Positions 1-7,460 of a stretch of DNA of 64,000 nucleotides are shown here, piece after piece. Both the position numbers and the translations under genes were made by a program. The stretch comes from Cognataquiflexum rubidum. GTDB taxonomy: Bacteria; Bacteroidota; Bacteroidia; Cytophagales; Cyclobacteriaceae. Location of the stretch: positions 1-64,000 of the forward strand of contig NZ_JAKZAL010000016.1 in the NCBI RefSeq assembly GCF_022538115.1. The letters are read 5' to 3'. Each line of letters opens with the position of its first letter. Position 1 is the stretch's first letter. The notes below the pieces were generated by a model. It was given only the letters and a program-made list of their open reading frames with translations, made no database searches and was not told where the DNA came from.

Positions 1-70
1 AACAGAGAAGTTAAGCCCTGCAGCGCCGATGGTACTGGGGTTACACCCGGGAGAGTAGGCCGCCGCCACA
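1..70 (+). rRNA. rrf: 5S ribosomal RNA, 3' portion
   Basis: The window opens inside a 5S rRNA gene. The visible part runs from the conserved GAACAGAGAAGTTAAGC loop region (here starting AACAGAG) to the 3' strand of the terminal helix, GGGAGAGTAGG followed by CCGCCGCCA, as in Bacteroidota 5S genes. The 5' 40 or so bases lie outside the window. A rho-independent terminator follows immediately, so this is the end of an rRNA operon read left to right. The exact mature 3' end (68-70) is a guess. Confidence 0.9.
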
Positions 71-77
71 TTATTCA

Positions 78-105
78 AAAAGCCAGCCCATAAAGCTGGC
101 TTTTG
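78..105 (+). terminator. rRNA operon terminator
   Basis: Perfect 7-bp stem AGCCAGC (81-87) and GCTGGCT (95-101), seven-base loop, flanked by A-rich and T-rich runs, directly after the 5S end. Confidence 0.8.
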
Positions 106-433
106 GCGTTTAGGACCCACCCACAAAATCAACCACAGTATTACTGAATAGCAAAGAAACAAAAGGAACGAAGGCTAAAAAACCACAGTTCAGTTGCCTG
201 GACCTACGATCCCGATCTGGATGTAGAATGGAGTAACCTTTTAGGCGTAATTTATTTGCTAAGCCTTCTCGATACTCGCTAAATAGCTTCACTTAAGCTA
301 TTCCAGAGGCTATTTCTTCCTCCTTCTGATTTTGAATTTGTAATTCAATAAACTAGAATTACCTTTCGATTAGAGGTTTACGATTTGTATCCAATTGCAA
401 ATTGGAAATGATAAAAGGGTGGAATTACAAATC
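106..433. other. non-coding spacer after the rRNA operon
   Basis: I see no convincing gene here. The first 60 bases (from CGTTTAGGAC at about 107) resemble the sequence that follows the second, decayed 5S end (from about 600), which suggests that the 5S end, the terminator and some downstream DNA were duplicated as one unit. The rest is AT-rich with no recognisable motif. Confidence 0.5.
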
Positions 434-560
434 CCACCCAGTCCTAGCATCGGACGTTTGACTACGCCTAGGTTGGGCGGATAAGCCCCGCCAAAGTCGG
501 GCAGGCCTGCAGCGCCGATGCCTGCCCGCCACGGCTCACGGGAGAGTAGGCCGCCGCCAC
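434..560 (+). pseudogene. decayed 5S rRNA 3' end rebuilt around palindromes
   Basis: Bases 507-519 (CTGCAGCGCCGAT) and 538-562 (ACGGGAGAGTAGG, CCGCCGCCACA) match the 5S sequence at 18-30 and 46-70, but the part between them and everything upstream differs. Inserted or substituted DNA forms hairpins: GGCGG (476-480) with CCGCC (488-492), and a perfect 9-bp inverted repeat CGGGCAGGC (498-506) with GCCTGCCCG (520-528), whose 13-base loop is the 5S-derived stretch. Upstream, 434-440 and 474-480 form an imperfect outer stem. It is followed by its own terminator. It cannot fold as a 5S rRNA, so I call it a remnant. It could instead be expressed as an unrelated structured RNA. Confidence 0.65.
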
Positions 561-567
561 ATTATTC

Positions 568-600
568 AGACCCTCAGATTCATACCTGAGGGTCTTTTTG
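568..600 (+). terminator. terminator after the 5S remnant
   Basis: Perfect 9-bp stem GACCCTCAG (569-577) and CTGAGGGTC (586-594), then TTTTT. It holds the same position relative to the 5S remnant as the first terminator does to the real 5S gene, although its stem sequence is different. Confidence 0.75.
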
Positions 601-1003
601 CGTTTAGGACATTCCACAACAACCTTAACAATCCACGTTTTTCCTGAATAATAAAAAAACAAGGGGTAAAAGAGTTTTTTGAGCCAAACGTGTTTAAAGA
701 TTTGCCTTTTGACCACAGGTTTGGGATGTTGCTGTTGTATGACACCAACTTGCCGGTTTAGCTATAGGTCTGGTAAGTCAGAGTATACCTTACATTACTG
801 TTCCGTAGACCTTCCCTTACATTTTGACCGTGTTTGTACCGTGTATTCACCGTGTTTGAGGAGGAAGATAGTTGTAGGTAAAATACCCAAGAGTTAAATA
901 TGAAGTTTCCCTTGGTAAAAATATAGTTCAGCTGAAAGAGGTTTCCGATTTGGTATTATTAGTCAAAGATCCAAAAACCTGAATATTTCCCTCAGCTAAA
1001 AAA
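601..1003. other. non-coding region, no gene seen
   Basis: About 400 bases with no convincing coding signal. The open frames here are short, cysteine-rich or low-complexity and look like chance. CCGTGT occurs three times in quick succession near 836-858. The first 60 bases are the diverged copy of the sequence at 107-170. Confidence 0.5.
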
Positions 1004-1861
1004 TCACCAACTCACTTCCACCATCACCGGAAAATGGTCTGAAGGGTACTTCATTCCATAATTGTCTGTTAGGATTCCATGTCTGAGAACGGTGATATTT
1101 GGACTGACAAAAATATGGTCAATGATACCTTCTGGAAGCTTTTCCCAATTGTATCCATTGAATGTTCCCTGATTTCCTATGGAAGGTATTTTTGAAATCA
1201 GCCTGCTGTCTTTCATATCAGAATTGTTAAGAACAGTTTGATACGCCGGATTGTCTGGCATGACGTTAAAATCACCCATAAATACAACAGGAAGGTTTTC
1301 TGTATTGATTTCTTTTATTTTTCTAATTACCAATTTACTGCTCTCTTCTCTTGCTTTTTGACCGATATGGTCATAGTGGATATTGAATACATAGAACTTT
1401 TTACCTTCTTTATTTTCAAATTTCACCCAAGTACAAACCCTATTCAATGCGGCGTCCCATCCTTTTGAGGGCTTGTCCGGTGTCTCGGAAAGCCAAAACG
1501 TGCTTTGATCCAAAACTTTTAGCTTTTCTGGATTGTAGAAAACCGCACTGAATTCTCCTTCTTTCCCGCCTTTGTCCCTGCCGACACCTACATAAGGATA
1601 TCCCAAACCATTTTTGATTTCCTCAAGTTGATGGTACATCCCTTCTTGGGTTCCGATGATGTCCATTTGGTGGAACTTGATCAGGTTGATCAAATGGGGT
1701 GCCCGGTCTTTCCATAGATTACCGATATCATTGGGATTGTCAAACCGGATATTATACGTCGTAATGTTCATGTTTTGGGCTAAGGAAAAGGAAACCGGAT
1801 AAGAAACTGCTATGAAAAACAATACAACAAGAGAATATACGCGAATTGAGGAAGGTATCAT
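1004..1861 (-). CDS. secreted endonuclease/exonuclease/phosphatase family protein
   Basis: 285 residues. Residues 1-29 form a signal peptide ending SLAQ, so the protein acts outside the cytoplasm. The rest is an EEP (DNase I-like) hydrolase fold: Asn in TYNIRF near 37, the metal-binding Glu in TQEG (Glu73), the catalytic loop GDFN near 196 and the C-terminal SDHFP His. All key residues of the superfamily are present. Members cleave phosphodiesters of DNA, lipids or sugars, and the substrate cannot be told from sequence. In Bacteroidota, secreted members of this length are usual and often annotated as endonucleases. The gene is monocistronic and divergent from the flavin reductase gene. Confidence 0.85.
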   Translation of the reverse strand: MIPSSIRVYSLVVLFFIAVSYPVSFSLAQNMNITTYNIRFDNPNDIGNLWKDRAPHLINLIKFHQMDIIGTQEGMYHQLEEIKNGLGYPYVGVGRDKGGKEGEFSAVFYNPEKLKVLDQSTFWLSETPDKPSKGWDAALNRVCTWVKFENKEGKKFYVFNIHYDHIGQKAREESSKLVIRKIKEINTENLPVVFMGDFNVMPDNPAYQTVLNNSDMKDSRLISKIPSIGNQGTFNGYNWEKLPEGIIDHIFVSPNITVLRHGILTDNYGMKYPSDHFPVMVEVSW

Positions 1862-1956
1862 GGTCTTTGTAATTTTTGATTTCTAAATTTAGCAATTAAA
1901 TATAGGCCTTACCGAACCGTTAATAGAAACCGTTGTTCTTATCTTAAAATTAAAAA

Positions 1957-2853
1957 ATGAAGACCATTAACCCAAAAGACGTTTCGATAGCCCAATTCCA
2001 CAGTTACCTGCTCGGTGCTGTAGCCCCGCGTCCGATTGCATTTGCCAGCACAGTGGATAAGGAAGGCAATGTCAATTTAAGTCCCTTCAGTTTTTTCAAT
2101 GTTTTTGGTACCAATCCTCCTGTGTTGGTTTTTTCACCTTCCCGGAGAGTAAGGGACAATACGACCAAGCATAGCCTTGATAATGTCTTGGAAGTACCCG
2201 AGGTCGTGATCAATATGGTGAACTTCTCTATGGTCGAACAAATGTCTTTGGCAAGTACCGAATACGAAAAAGGTGTCAATGAATTTGTGAAATCCGGGTT
2301 TTCGGAAGAATCTTCCATTTTAGTAAAACCCCCAAGAGTGAAAGAAGCTCCTGTGGCTTTCGAGTGTAAAGTGCTGCAAGTATTACCAATAGGTGAAGGA
2401 GGAGGATCTGCCAATCTGGTGATATGCGAAGTTTTGTTGGCACATATATCCGAAGAGCTTTTGGATGAAAACGGGCAGATTTCCCCACAGAAATTGGATG
2501 CAGTGGCCAGAATGGGAGGGGATTGGTATTGTAGGGCAAATGGGGAAGCTTTATTTGAAATCGCCAAACCAATCAGGAATAAAGGCATTGGCGTTGATAA
2601 CATTCCTCCGCACATCAGGAACAGTTCCGTGTTGTCCGGAAATAACCTTGGGAGGTTAGGCAATTGTGAAAAACTTCCCGAACCCATCGAAATCCAACAA
2701 TATTCTCAGGATGTGACGATTCAGGAAATGAAATTAAGATTTAAAAATGACAGGGAGAGTTTTGATTTTCACCTGCACGAGTATGCAAAACAAGTGTTGG
2801 AATCAGGGGATGTCCAAACTGCTTGGAAGATTTTGCTCCAAGAGCAAGAATAA
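1957..2853 (+). CDS. flavin reductase family protein (DIM6/NTAB type)
   Basis: 298 residues with the FMN-binding split-barrel fold. The N-terminal half (about 1-200) has the family signatures PRPIAFASTVD near 25-35, NLSPFSFFN near 40-49 and a conserved PPVLVFSP strand. Members bind FMN and either reduce flavins with NAD(P)H or act as flavoprotein oxygenases. The C-terminal 90 residues are an extra helical segment commonly seen in Bacteroidota members. There is no signal peptide, so it is cytoplasmic. It has its own terminator, shared convergently with sppA. Its substrate is unknown. Confidence 0.8.
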   Translation: MKTINPKDVSIAQFHSYLLGAVAPRPIAFASTVDKEGNVNLSPFSFFNVFGTNPPVLVFSPSRRVRDNTTKHSLDNVLEVPEVVINMVNFSMVEQMSLASTEYEKGVNEFVKSGFSEESSILVKPPRVKEAPVAFECKVLQVLPIGEGGGSANLVICEVLLAHISEELLDENGQISPQKLDAVARMGGDWYCRANGEALFEIAKPIRNKGIGVDNIPPHIRNSSVLSGNNLGRLGNCEKLPEPIEIQQYSQDVTIQEMKLRFKNDRESFDFHLHEYAKQVLESGDVQTAWKILLQEQE

Positions 2854-2881
2854 AAAAAGGAGCGTTTAGCTCCTTTTTTTG
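2852..2881. terminator. bidirectional terminator between flavin reductase and sppA genes
   Basis: AAGGAGC and GCTCCTT stem with a 5-base loop (GTTTA), A-run on the left and T-run on the right, so it can end transcripts from both convergent genes. Confidence 0.8.
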
Positions 2882-4645
2882 TTATCTGATGACGATGTCA
2901 TACGGCATCCTGACCATTATGCCTTCGTATTTTTTGACACTTTCTACCTGTTTGTAAATCGGGTAAAATGTACCTAGTTGTTGCCTTTGATAGAATACCT
3001 GTACATCATTGGTAAATTCACTCAAGAATCTTTCAAACCAAGGCTTGGCCTGCGGATAATAGACCACGCGGTAATCGTCCGCAACACCGGCTTTTTCAGC
3101 AGCGATTTTCACAGCATCATCCAATCCCCCCAATACATCCACCAAACCATTTGCCAATGCCTGGTTTCCTGACCAAACTCTTCCTGATGCAACTTTCATA
3201 ATATCTTCTTTGCTGCGGTTTCTTCCGTCAGCAACTCTTGTCAAAAAGACATCATAACCTTCTTCTACCTGGGCCTGGAAAATACTCTTTTCCATTTCAG
3301 AGATTTTTCGGGTTGGCGTAAGGAAATCAGAAAGTTCGCCGGTCTTGACCACATCGGTGGTAATTCCCATTTTGTTGTTAAGAAGGCCTTGGGCATTAAA
3401 CCAAAGGGCGAAAATCCCGATAGAACCTGTTATGGTATTGGGTTGTGCCACTATGGTATCTGCAGCAGCAGCAATGTAATATCCCCCGGAGGCGGCAACT
3501 TCTCCCATGGAAGCGATGACAGGTTTTTCTTTACTAGCAAGATCTAGTTCTCTCCAGATCACTTCAGATGCCAAAGCAGATCCTCCGGGAGAATTAACCC
3601 TCAATACAATAGCCTTTACGTCTTTGTTTTTTCTTGCCTTTTTGATTTCTTCTTTGAAAGTATCTGAAGCAATAGACCCTTCGGATTTACCGCTGACAAT
3701 GTCTCCTTCGGCGACAATGACCGCAATCCTGTTTTTAGAGGTAAGGTTTTTGGTTTTAGAAGACCTGTTGATACCGGTCATGGTGATGGTGTTGATGTTA
3801 TCCTCCTCACCCAATCCAAGTTTTTCTTTCATGAGGTCAATAACCTGATCTTCATACCACAGTCCGTCAATGAGTTTGTATTCCAAAGCATCGCTAAGTT
3901 TTCTAACCAGCATTTTGGAGTTGATTTCGGTAATCGAATCTAAGGAAATTCCCCTGCTTTCGCTTATTTCATTCAAAGCAAAATTATTGAGGTCATTCAG
4001 AAAAGAGGCCGTCTGCATTCTGCTCGAATCACTCATTTTATCCAAAATAAAGGGTTCTACGGCACTTTTGAAATCTCCTACACGGAAAACCTGCGGCTCA
4101 ATTTCAAGCTTTTCAAACATCCCTTTGAAGAATACCACCTCTGAAGCAAAGCCGTTGAATTCCATCAGACCGGAAGGGTTGATGTAAATGTCATCAGAAA
4201 TAGAACTCAGAAAATATCCTCCTTCGGTGTAATATTCGCCGTAACTCACAATGAATTTACCGGAGGATTTGAAATCCTTAAGCGCATCTCTCAGTTCTTT
4301 GATTCCGGCCTGTCCGGCTGAAAATGTTCCGGCTTTGATAAAAATCCCTTTTACATTTTCATTTTCTTTTGCTGTTTCAATTGCCCTTTTCAAGGAAGTC
4401 AAACCAACCGTCGAAACACCTCCAAAAACGTTGAAAGATGAAAAATCAGGATCGTCCTCACTGCTTCTTTCGACTAGTTGCCGTCCTTCAAGGTTCAATA
4501 ATAGTACAGTGTTTTCTTTCACATCCACATCACTTTCCGAAGAGGAAGAAATCACTGCAATGATGCCGGCAAGAATAAAAAAACTCATTACCGAAAATAT
4601 CAGCAAGCCAACAATGACTGCCAAAACGTTACCAAGAAATCTCAT
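2882..4645 (-). CDS. sppA: signal peptide peptidase SppA, 67-kDa type
   Basis: 587 residues, the length of the long two-domain SppA. A single membrane anchor occupies about residues 7-33. The rest is two tandem ClpP-like (S49) domains. The catalytic dyad known from E. coli SppA is present: Lys193 in GDFKSAVEP in the first domain and Ser386 in AASGGYY in the second, followed by the conserved TGSIGIF. The enzyme digests leftover signal peptides at the cytoplasmic membrane. folK starts 72 bases away on the other strand. Nothing unusual in the sequence. Confidence 0.95.
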   Translation of the reverse strand: MRFLGNVLAVIVGLLIFSVMSFFILAGIIAVISSSSESDVDVKENTVLLLNLEGRQLVERSSEDDPDFSSFNVFGGVSTVGLTSLKRAIETAKENENVKGIFIKAGTFSAGQAGIKELRDALKDFKSSGKFIVSYGEYYTEGGYFLSSISDDIYINPSGLMEFNGFASEVVFFKGMFEKLEIEPQVFRVGDFKSAVEPFILDKMSDSSRMQTASFLNDLNNFALNEISESRGISLDSITEINSKMLVRKLSDALEYKLIDGLWYEDQVIDLMKEKLGLGEEDNINTITMTGINRSSKTKNLTSKNRIAVIVAEGDIVSGKSEGSIASDTFKEEIKKARKNKDVKAIVLRVNSPGGSALASEVIWRELDLASKEKPVIASMGEVAASGGYYIAAAADTIVAQPNTITGSIGIFALWFNAQGLLNNKMGITTDVVKTGELSDFLTPTRKISEMEKSIFQAQVEEGYDVFLTRVADGRNRSKEDIMKVASGRVWSGNQALANGLVDVLGGLDDAVKIAAEKAGVADDYRVVYYPQAKPWFERFLSEFTNDVQVFYQRQQLGTFYPIYKQVESVKKYEGIMVRMPYDIVIR

Positions 4646-4717
4646 AATATTTAATTTTGATGGCTAAATTACTTCTTTTTTCTTTATGTTTATCCCAATA
4701 CAAACCTTAACAGCGGA

Positions 4718-5203
4718 ATGAATCAAGTGGTTTTTATATTAGGGGGGAATCTTGGTGACAGGTTAAGATTAATAGAGGGGAGTGTTGAATTGATGGTCTC
4801 TCATTTTGGTCCCATAACCCGCAAATCTTCCATTTTTGAAACTGGTGCTTGGGGTGGAAAATCTAACGGGAATTACCTCAATCAAGTTCTTGTGTTCAAC
4901 ACTTCATTTTTCCCTGAAGAGATTTTAGATGTTATTTTGGAAATAGAGTTAAAAATGGGTAGAACAAGAGGAGAGAAGTGGGGTGATCGGACGATGGATA
5001 TTGATATCCTTTACTTTGGCAATGAAAAATTCCAATCCGAAAGGCTTACTATTCCACATCCATTTCTACAGGAAAGAAGATTTGTTTTGGAACCTTTGGC
5101 AGAAACTCTCCCTGATTTCGTGCATCCCGTTTTATATAAAACCAACCGAGAACTTTTAGAGAATTGTTGGGATAAATCTAGTGTGAAGATTTACATAAAA
5201 TGA
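4718..5203 (+). CDS. folK: 6-hydroxymethyl-7,8-dihydropterin pyrophosphokinase (HPPK)
   Basis: 161 residues, normal for a stand-alone HPPK. It carries out the ATP-dependent pyrophosphorylation of hydroxymethyl-dihydropterin in folate synthesis. Diagnostic motifs are GGNLGDR near 10-16, the EIELKMGRTR segment near 85-95, and WGDRTMDIDIL, the ATP/metal-binding stretch with its two Asp residues. IPHP follows, as in the family. Cytoplasmic. The gene is followed by a terminator and is divergent from sppA. Confidence 0.93.
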   Translation: MNQVVFILGGNLGDRLRLIEGSVELMVSHFGPITRKSSIFETGAWGGKSNGNYLNQVLVFNTSFFPEEILDVILEIELKMGRTRGEKWGDRTMDIDILYFGNEKFQSERLTIPHPFLQERRFVLEPLAETLPDFVHPVLYKTNRELLENCWDKSSVKIYIK

Positions 5204-5204
5204 A

Positions 5205-5242
5205 GAAGCCATCCCCAATTTGGAATGGCTTCCCATTTTTTC
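5205..5242 (+). terminator. folK: folK terminator
   Basis: 8-bp stem GAAGCCAT (5205-5212) with ATGGCTTC (5225-5232), followed by CCCATTTTTTC. Confidence 0.7.
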
Positions 5243-5281
5243 TTTCTATTTCAATTAGTTCAATTCAGTTTCTTGAGAATT

Positions 5282-5317
5282 CAATTAACCAATTAACCAA
5301 TTAACCAATTAACCAAT
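5282..5317. repeat. tandem repeat of CAATTAAC, 4.5 copies
   Basis: Perfect 8-bp units at 5282, 5290, 5298 and 5306, then a half unit CAAT. It sits 9 bases beyond the fabD stop codon. Such short tandem repeats can vary in copy number between strains. Confidence 0.9.
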
Positions 5318-5325
5318 CCCCAACT

Positions 5326-6201
5326 TTAAATGCTTCTGACTTCTGCTTCTTTGTGGATTTTTTTTACCAAACCCTGAAGTACTTTTCCCGGGCCACATTC
5401 CACAAAATGGGTAGCACCATCTGTCACCATGTTTTGAACAGACTGTGTCCATTTGACCGGTGCGGTCAGTTGGGCAATCAGATTTTTTTTGATTTCTTCT
5501 ATGTCACTCACGCCTGTTGTGCTTACGTTTTGGTAGATAGGACAGGTTGGTTGGTGAAATGTGGTTGATTCAATGGCTTTTCGCAGTTTCACTCCGGCAG
5601 GTTCCATAAGCGTGGAGTGGAAAGCACCTCCTACAGGCAAAGGCAAAGCCCGTTTTGCCCCGGCTTCTTTCATTTTTTCGCAGGCGATTTCTATTCCTTT
5701 GTTTGTACCGGAGATGACCAATTGCCCGGGACAATTGTAATTGGCAGGAACGACAATTTCCTCTTTGATCGAAGCACAGATTTCTTCTACTTTTTCATCT
5801 TCAAGGCCCAAGATGGCGGCCATTCCGGATGGGTTGATTTCACAGGCTTCCTGCATGGCAAGTGCCCGTTGGTAAACCAATTTTAAACCATCCTCAAAGG
5901 CTAGAGTTCCATTGGCCACCAAAGCGGAAAATTCACCCAAAGAGTGACCTGCCACCATATCTGGATTGAAATCAGGAGATGTTTTGGCGAGAATTACTGA
6001 ATGCAAAAAGATGGCCGGCTGGGTTACTTTAGTCTGTTTCAGTTCTTCATCCGAACCTTCAAACATGATGTCAGAAATCCGGAAACCCAAGATTTCATTG
6101 GCTTTTTCGAAAAGCTTTTTAGCATCTTCATTGCTTTCATACAGTTCTTTTCCCATACCTGAAAACTGTGCACCCTGTCCCGGAAAAACGTATGCTTTCA
6201 T
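5326..6201 (-). CDS. fabD: malonyl-CoA:ACP transacylase
   Basis: 291 residues, typical FabD. It transfers malonyl from CoA to acyl carrier protein at the start of fatty-acid synthesis. Visible signatures: FPGQGAQ at 6-12, the nucleophile elbow GHSLGE with Ser87, a conserved Arg downstream (QRALAMQ), the catalytic His in GGAFHS near 196, and the C-terminal ECGPGKVL. Cytoplasmic. No other fab gene is adjacent; the neighbour on the same strand is a carbonic anhydrase gene about 100 bases upstream, and carbonic anhydrase could supply bicarbonate for malonyl-CoA synthesis (inference). Confidence 0.95.
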   Translation of the reverse strand: MKAYVFPGQGAQFSGMGKELYESNEDAKKLFEKANEILGFRISDIMFEGSDEELKQTKVTQPAIFLHSVILAKTSPDFNPDMVAGHSLGEFSALVANGTLAFEDGLKLVYQRALAMQEACEINPSGMAAILGLEDEKVEEICASIKEEIVVPANYNCPGQLVISGTNKGIEIACEKMKEAGAKRALPLPVGGAFHSTLMEPAGVKLRKAIESTTFHQPTCPIYQNVSTTGVSDIEEIKKNLIAQLTAPVKWTQSVQNMVTDGATHFVECGPGKVLQGLVKKIHKEAEVRSI

Positions 6202-6299
6202 AATTTTTGATTTAATTTTTATTTATGAACAGCAAATATATCAAAAAAAAATGGCCCATGTTTTAGGCCACTTCTTCATTGCTTTGGAATGAATACCTA

Positions 6300-6956
6300 T
6301 CAGTTGTTTACCTCTGAATGGTGAAAATCTCCCAAATTATAGATTTCCATGATGTCTTTTAATATGGCCTGAAAATCTATGTTCAGGTCAATCAGTTTTC
6401 CGGTTTGGATGTCAAAAACCCATCCATGAACTTTCATATCCCTTTCTTTGATGGCTTTTTGTACAGCAGCTGTTTTGATTAGGTTGACACATTGTTCTTG
6501 TACATTCAATTCTACCAGCCTGTTGTATCTGGCGTTTTCATCTAAGATAGCATTCAATTCTTTTCTATGAATTCGGTAGACATCTCTGATGTTTCTAAGC
6601 CAAGGGTTGAGTAATCCAAGATCTGCAGCATTCATCGCTGCCTTTACTCCCCCACAAAAGTAGTGGCCACAAACCACCACGTGATTTACTCCGAGATTTT
6701 GGACGGCATAGTTCAGAACAGACATGACATTGAGGTCGATACTGATGACCATATTGGCAATGTTTCTATGCACAAAAACCTCCCCGGGCTGAACTCCCAT
6801 TAATTCTTCTGCGGTTACCCTGCTGTCAGAACATCCAATGTATAAAATATCGGGATTTTGTCCTTTGGACAAATCCTCAAAATAATGTGGGTCAATCTCA
6901 AGCTTGGAGGCAATCCAATTTTGGTTGTTTTCAAAAACTCTGCTTATATCCATCAT
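6300..6956 (-). CDS. can: beta-class carbonic anhydrase
   Basis: 218 residues. Zinc ligands of the beta class are complete: Cys42 in GCSDSR with Asp44 and Arg46 as the catalytic dyad, then His98 and Cys101 in HYFCGG. The enzyme interconverts CO2 and bicarbonate in the cytoplasm, no signal peptide being present. The start MMDISRV has a second Met at position 2, so the true start may be one codon later. Confidence 0.94.
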   Translation of the reverse strand: MMDISRVFENNQNWIASKLEIDPHYFEDLSKGQNPDILYIGCSDSRVTAEELMGVQPGEVFVHRNIANMVISIDLNVMSVLNYAVQNLGVNHVVVCGHYFCGGVKAAMNAADLGLLNPWLRNIRDVYRIHRKELNAILDENARYNRLVELNVQEQCVNLIKTAAVQKAIKERDMKVHGWVFDIQTGKLIDLNIDFQAILKDIMEIYNLGDFHHSEVNN

Positions 6957-7052
6957 TTTAAATAATTTCTCGTGTTGATCTTTTGAAGATAAAAAGAAAA
7001 CCCAAAATCAGGAGGATTTTTTATACCAATCGGTAAATTATCTACTCATTTT

Positions 7053-7460
7053 TTACAAAAATTTCTGTTTTTCTTTTGGAGATGGAATCCTGCACGTTTC
7101 TTTTTTCCCAAACCACCTGTACCTGTTTCTCGCTATCCAATCATAGACAGGGTCACGGATAAATGAAGGAACAATACTGAAAATATACATTGCGGGCCAA
7201 AGGCTTCCAAGATTTCTCGCAATTTCAAGTGCCGCTTTACTTTTATAAAACACTTGGTCGCCTCTGATCAAAATGATCGAATCAATGTAATTCTGGTTGA
7301 TTTTATACTCCTTTAGAATTGATTTGGTAGCCTTATCCTGAAGAGCTCCAAATTTGAATCGGTCATTTTTATCTCTTCTTATAACAAAATCGACGGCATT
7401 GTTGCACAAATTGCAGACGCCGTCGAAAAGGATAATGTCATACTTGTCTTGAATTCTCAT
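7053..7460 (-). CDS. DCC family (DUF393) thiol-disulfide oxidoreductase-like protein
   Basis: 135 residues. The DCC signature is near the N-terminus, DGVCNLCN, with Cys16 and Cys19 spaced as a thioredoxin-like CxxC. YRWFGKKETC near the C-terminus adds another Cys. Family members are small proteins of unknown or thiol-redox role. The start codon overlaps the stop codon of the large upstream T9SS protein gene by 4 bases (ATGA type), so translational coupling is likely, which is an odd pairing for a small soluble protein and a secreted giant. Confidence 0.85.
   Translation of the reverse strand: MRIQDKYDIILFDGVCNLCNNAVDFVIRRDKNDRFKFGALQDKATKSILKEYKINQNYIDSIILIRGDQVFYKSKAALEIARNLGSLWPAMYIFSIVPSFIRDPVYDWIARNRYRWFGKKETCRIPSPKEKQKFL

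Noticed and set aside
679-897. 72-codon open frame starting MSQTCLKICLL
   Set aside because: Very Cys-rich, no recognisable domain, unrelated codon pattern; lies in spacer DNA after the rRNA operon. Probably chance.
2004-2687. 227-codon open frame opposite the flavin reductase gene
   Set aside because: Lies wholly inside a confidently assigned gene on the other strand and has a Ser/Thr/Pro-rich, domain-less product typical of antisense shadows.
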